DNA of 64,000 bases from JAGNXB01 sp942490895. Its GTDB lineage: Bacteria > Bacteroidota > Bacteroidia > Chitinophagales > Saprospiraceae. Under the pieces are notes generated by a model that was not told where the DNA came from, did no database searches, and saw only the letters and a list, made by a program, of their open reading frames with translations. The stretch covers positions 81,595 through 145,594 of the forward strand of contig CALNZC010000056.1 in the NCBI GenBank assembly GCA_942490895.1. The letters are read 5' to 3'. The translations under genes were made by a program, and so were the position numbers. Positions 63,060 to 64,000 of the stretch are shown in pieces (within the stretch, counting starts at the first letter, position 1; each line of letters opens with the position of its first letter).

Positions 63060-64000
63060 CTAGAATTTCATCAAATGATTTTTGACGTTCTGCACCCGTT
63101 TTGGAAACTTTCAGGAAATACTGCCATTTGATTAGTAAACCGTTACATCTATTGTCTGACCAATTCTATATGCTCTGTCAGTAGCTTGCTCTTCTTTAGC
63201 AGGATTCCAATGTCTTGTATAGTGGATGACATGATTTGCACCAACAACATTAAGCCCAACACCTGCGGCTAATTGGGACATAATTATAACATTAAAACCA
63301 TCTTCATTTTTGAAAGCGGTCAATTGTCTGCTGTCTAGATAACTTGCTACTGGTTTCTTTTTTTGTTTAGATGATGGTGTATCTCCGTTGATTATGGATG
63401 GAGGTGATATTCTGAAAGTTTCATAAATAACTTTTTGAAGCATCTTTTGAGTTTCTTTCCTGTCAGCGAAAATTATGGCCTTTTTCAGATTTACTCTGTA
63501 TTTCGTATAAGACTTCAATGAGTATTTGCAACTTGGCAGAACTGAAATTGAAAAGTTCTGATGAATTGAACATATTAATTTGATTATCCACTAAATAAGG
63601 ATGGTCAGAGATGTCGCGAATTGCCCATAATGATTTTAAGATTTGATTAACGCCTCTCTCAACGCCTTCCATTTGCTCGTTTTTGGCTAGCTCGATTTCA
63701 ACAGAATATCTATTCACTTGGATTTCAGGCATTGTTCTAGAAACAACCTTCAAATTTTTCTTTGGCAAATCTTTTGCAACATCCTGCTTTAACCGTCTTT
63801 TGATAAAAACTCCTATTTGACTTCTTAGTTGTTCTCCTAAAGCATGTATGTCGGTATCTTCATTGCTTAAGGTTTTTGATAATTCTTAGCGAAATCTTTA
63901 GCATTACCCAACAACCCTGGAACAAAGAAAAGCTACACCATAAGTCAACCAATGTATTTTCAACTGGTGTTCCTGTCATGGCAATTTTAAAATCCGCTTT
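62574..64000 (-). CDS. SNF2-family helicase with C-terminal Mrr-like nuclease domain, frameshifted, partial
   Basis: I read the right end as one gene entering from the right edge. It starts in view with the SNF2 motif AMTGTPVENTLVDLW (about 63950-64000). After two indels it continues through RRLKQDVAKDLPKKN, the helicase C-terminal domain with AIIFADRKET, the motif V region IMSQLAAGVGLN, and QATDRAYRIGQT. It ends in a nuclease domain. Frame breaks lie near 63890-63930, 63510 (five A for four), 63135 and 63045 (seven A for six), all explainable by single-base errors at homopolymers. A helicase-nuclease fusion of this kind could act in DNA restriction or defence. The N-terminal ATPase motifs are outside the window. 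Confidence 0.75.
63132..63518 (-). CDS. SNF2 helicase C-terminal lobe fragment
   Basis: About 128 residues including KKAIIFADRKETQKMLQ, GFNVIIMSQLAAGVGLN, HYTRHWNPAKEEQATDRAYRIGQ (motif VI, quoted in part as EEQATDRAYRIGQ). The first residues up to the lysines are out of frame; the real fold begins at AIIFADRK. It ends at a stop near 63132 that disappears if one base is added. Confidence 0.75.
   Translation of the reverse strand: MKSYTKYRVNLKKAIIFADRKETQKMLQKVIYETFRISPPSIINGDTPSSKQKKKPVASYLDSRQLTAFKNEDGFNVIIMSQLAAGVGLNVVGANHVIHYTRHWNPAKEEQATDRAYRIGQTIDVTVY
63463..63768 (-). CDS. SNF2 helicase fragment (linker and start of the C-terminal helicase domain)
   Basis: About 101 residues from PKKNLKVVSRTMPEIQV to LQILIEVLYEIQSKSEK. 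It is the segment between the two helicase lobes of an SNF2 protein. The frame is lost at GAAAAAGG near 63480-63485; with four A the reading SEKAIIFADRK continues directly. Confidence 0.7.
   Translation of the reverse strand: MPKKNLKVVSRTMPEIQVNRYSVEIELAKNEQMEGVERGVNQILKSLWAIRDISDHPYLVDNQINMFNSSELFNFSSAKLQILIEVLYEIQSKSEKGHNFR

Overview
This window looks like a chromosomal stretch from a member of the Bacteroidota, most likely of the Saprospiria type. The evidence is type IX secretion (T9SS) C-terminal sorting domains, a one-protein hybrid two-component regulator with a periplasmic propeller, promoters of the TAnnTTTG class, a Rho factor with a long charged insert, and a DUF6090-type membrane protein. 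No rRNA, tRNA or CRISPR array was seen. The placement is inferred from gene content only.

Layout: 1-3115 holds two paralogous secreted T9SS proteins, the first cut by the window edge, each broken by a single missing base. 3112-7745 is a reverse-strand tryptophan/kynurenine catabolic operon: a RidA-like 2-aminomuconate deaminase, tryptophan 2,3-dioxygenase, aminomuconate-semialdehyde dehydrogenase and ACMS decarboxylase. A four-helix-bundle ORF flanked by inverted repeats is wedged into it. A further pathway enzyme, 3-hydroxyanthranilate dioxygenase, lies 40 kb away at 48207-48737 beside a divergent SDR gene. 8735-35298 is, after repair of about ten small indels, one reverse-strand gene for a secreted protein of about 8850 residues. 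From the N-terminus it has a signal peptide, two blocks of eight long beta-helix units, HYR/Ig-like domains, six 221-residue tandem repeats, a 166-residue duplication, twenty-three 88-residue repeats, five HYR domains, thrombospondin type 3 calcium loops with a duplicated 230-residue domain, and a T9SS tail.

36216-40232 encodes a hybrid two-component regulator. Its promoter resembles that of the giant gene: a TAnnTTTG box with GTGCC-centred direct repeats about 21 bp apart at matching distances. 40698-46676 holds envelope genes: a polytopic TPR protein, an SH3 lipoprotein, a LysM/glucosaminidase, an outer-membrane barrel and a small lipoprotein. 47368-61211 is mostly housekeeping: lpxH, frr, a rhomboid, kdsD, recq, aroQ, rnpA, rpmH, rho, serS and a zinc peptidase. 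A five-copy noncoding array with paired hairpins sits at 50993-52340. The right end holds a DUF6090 gene, an attC-like inverted repeat, and a multiply frameshifted SNF2 helicase joined to an Mrr-like nuclease domain that runs off the window.

Frameshifts recur, largely at short homopolymers and inside near-identical repeats, and one hits rho, normally an indispensable gene. I therefore read most of them as consensus errors rather than real gene decay. Gaps between genes are rich in dispersed repeats.
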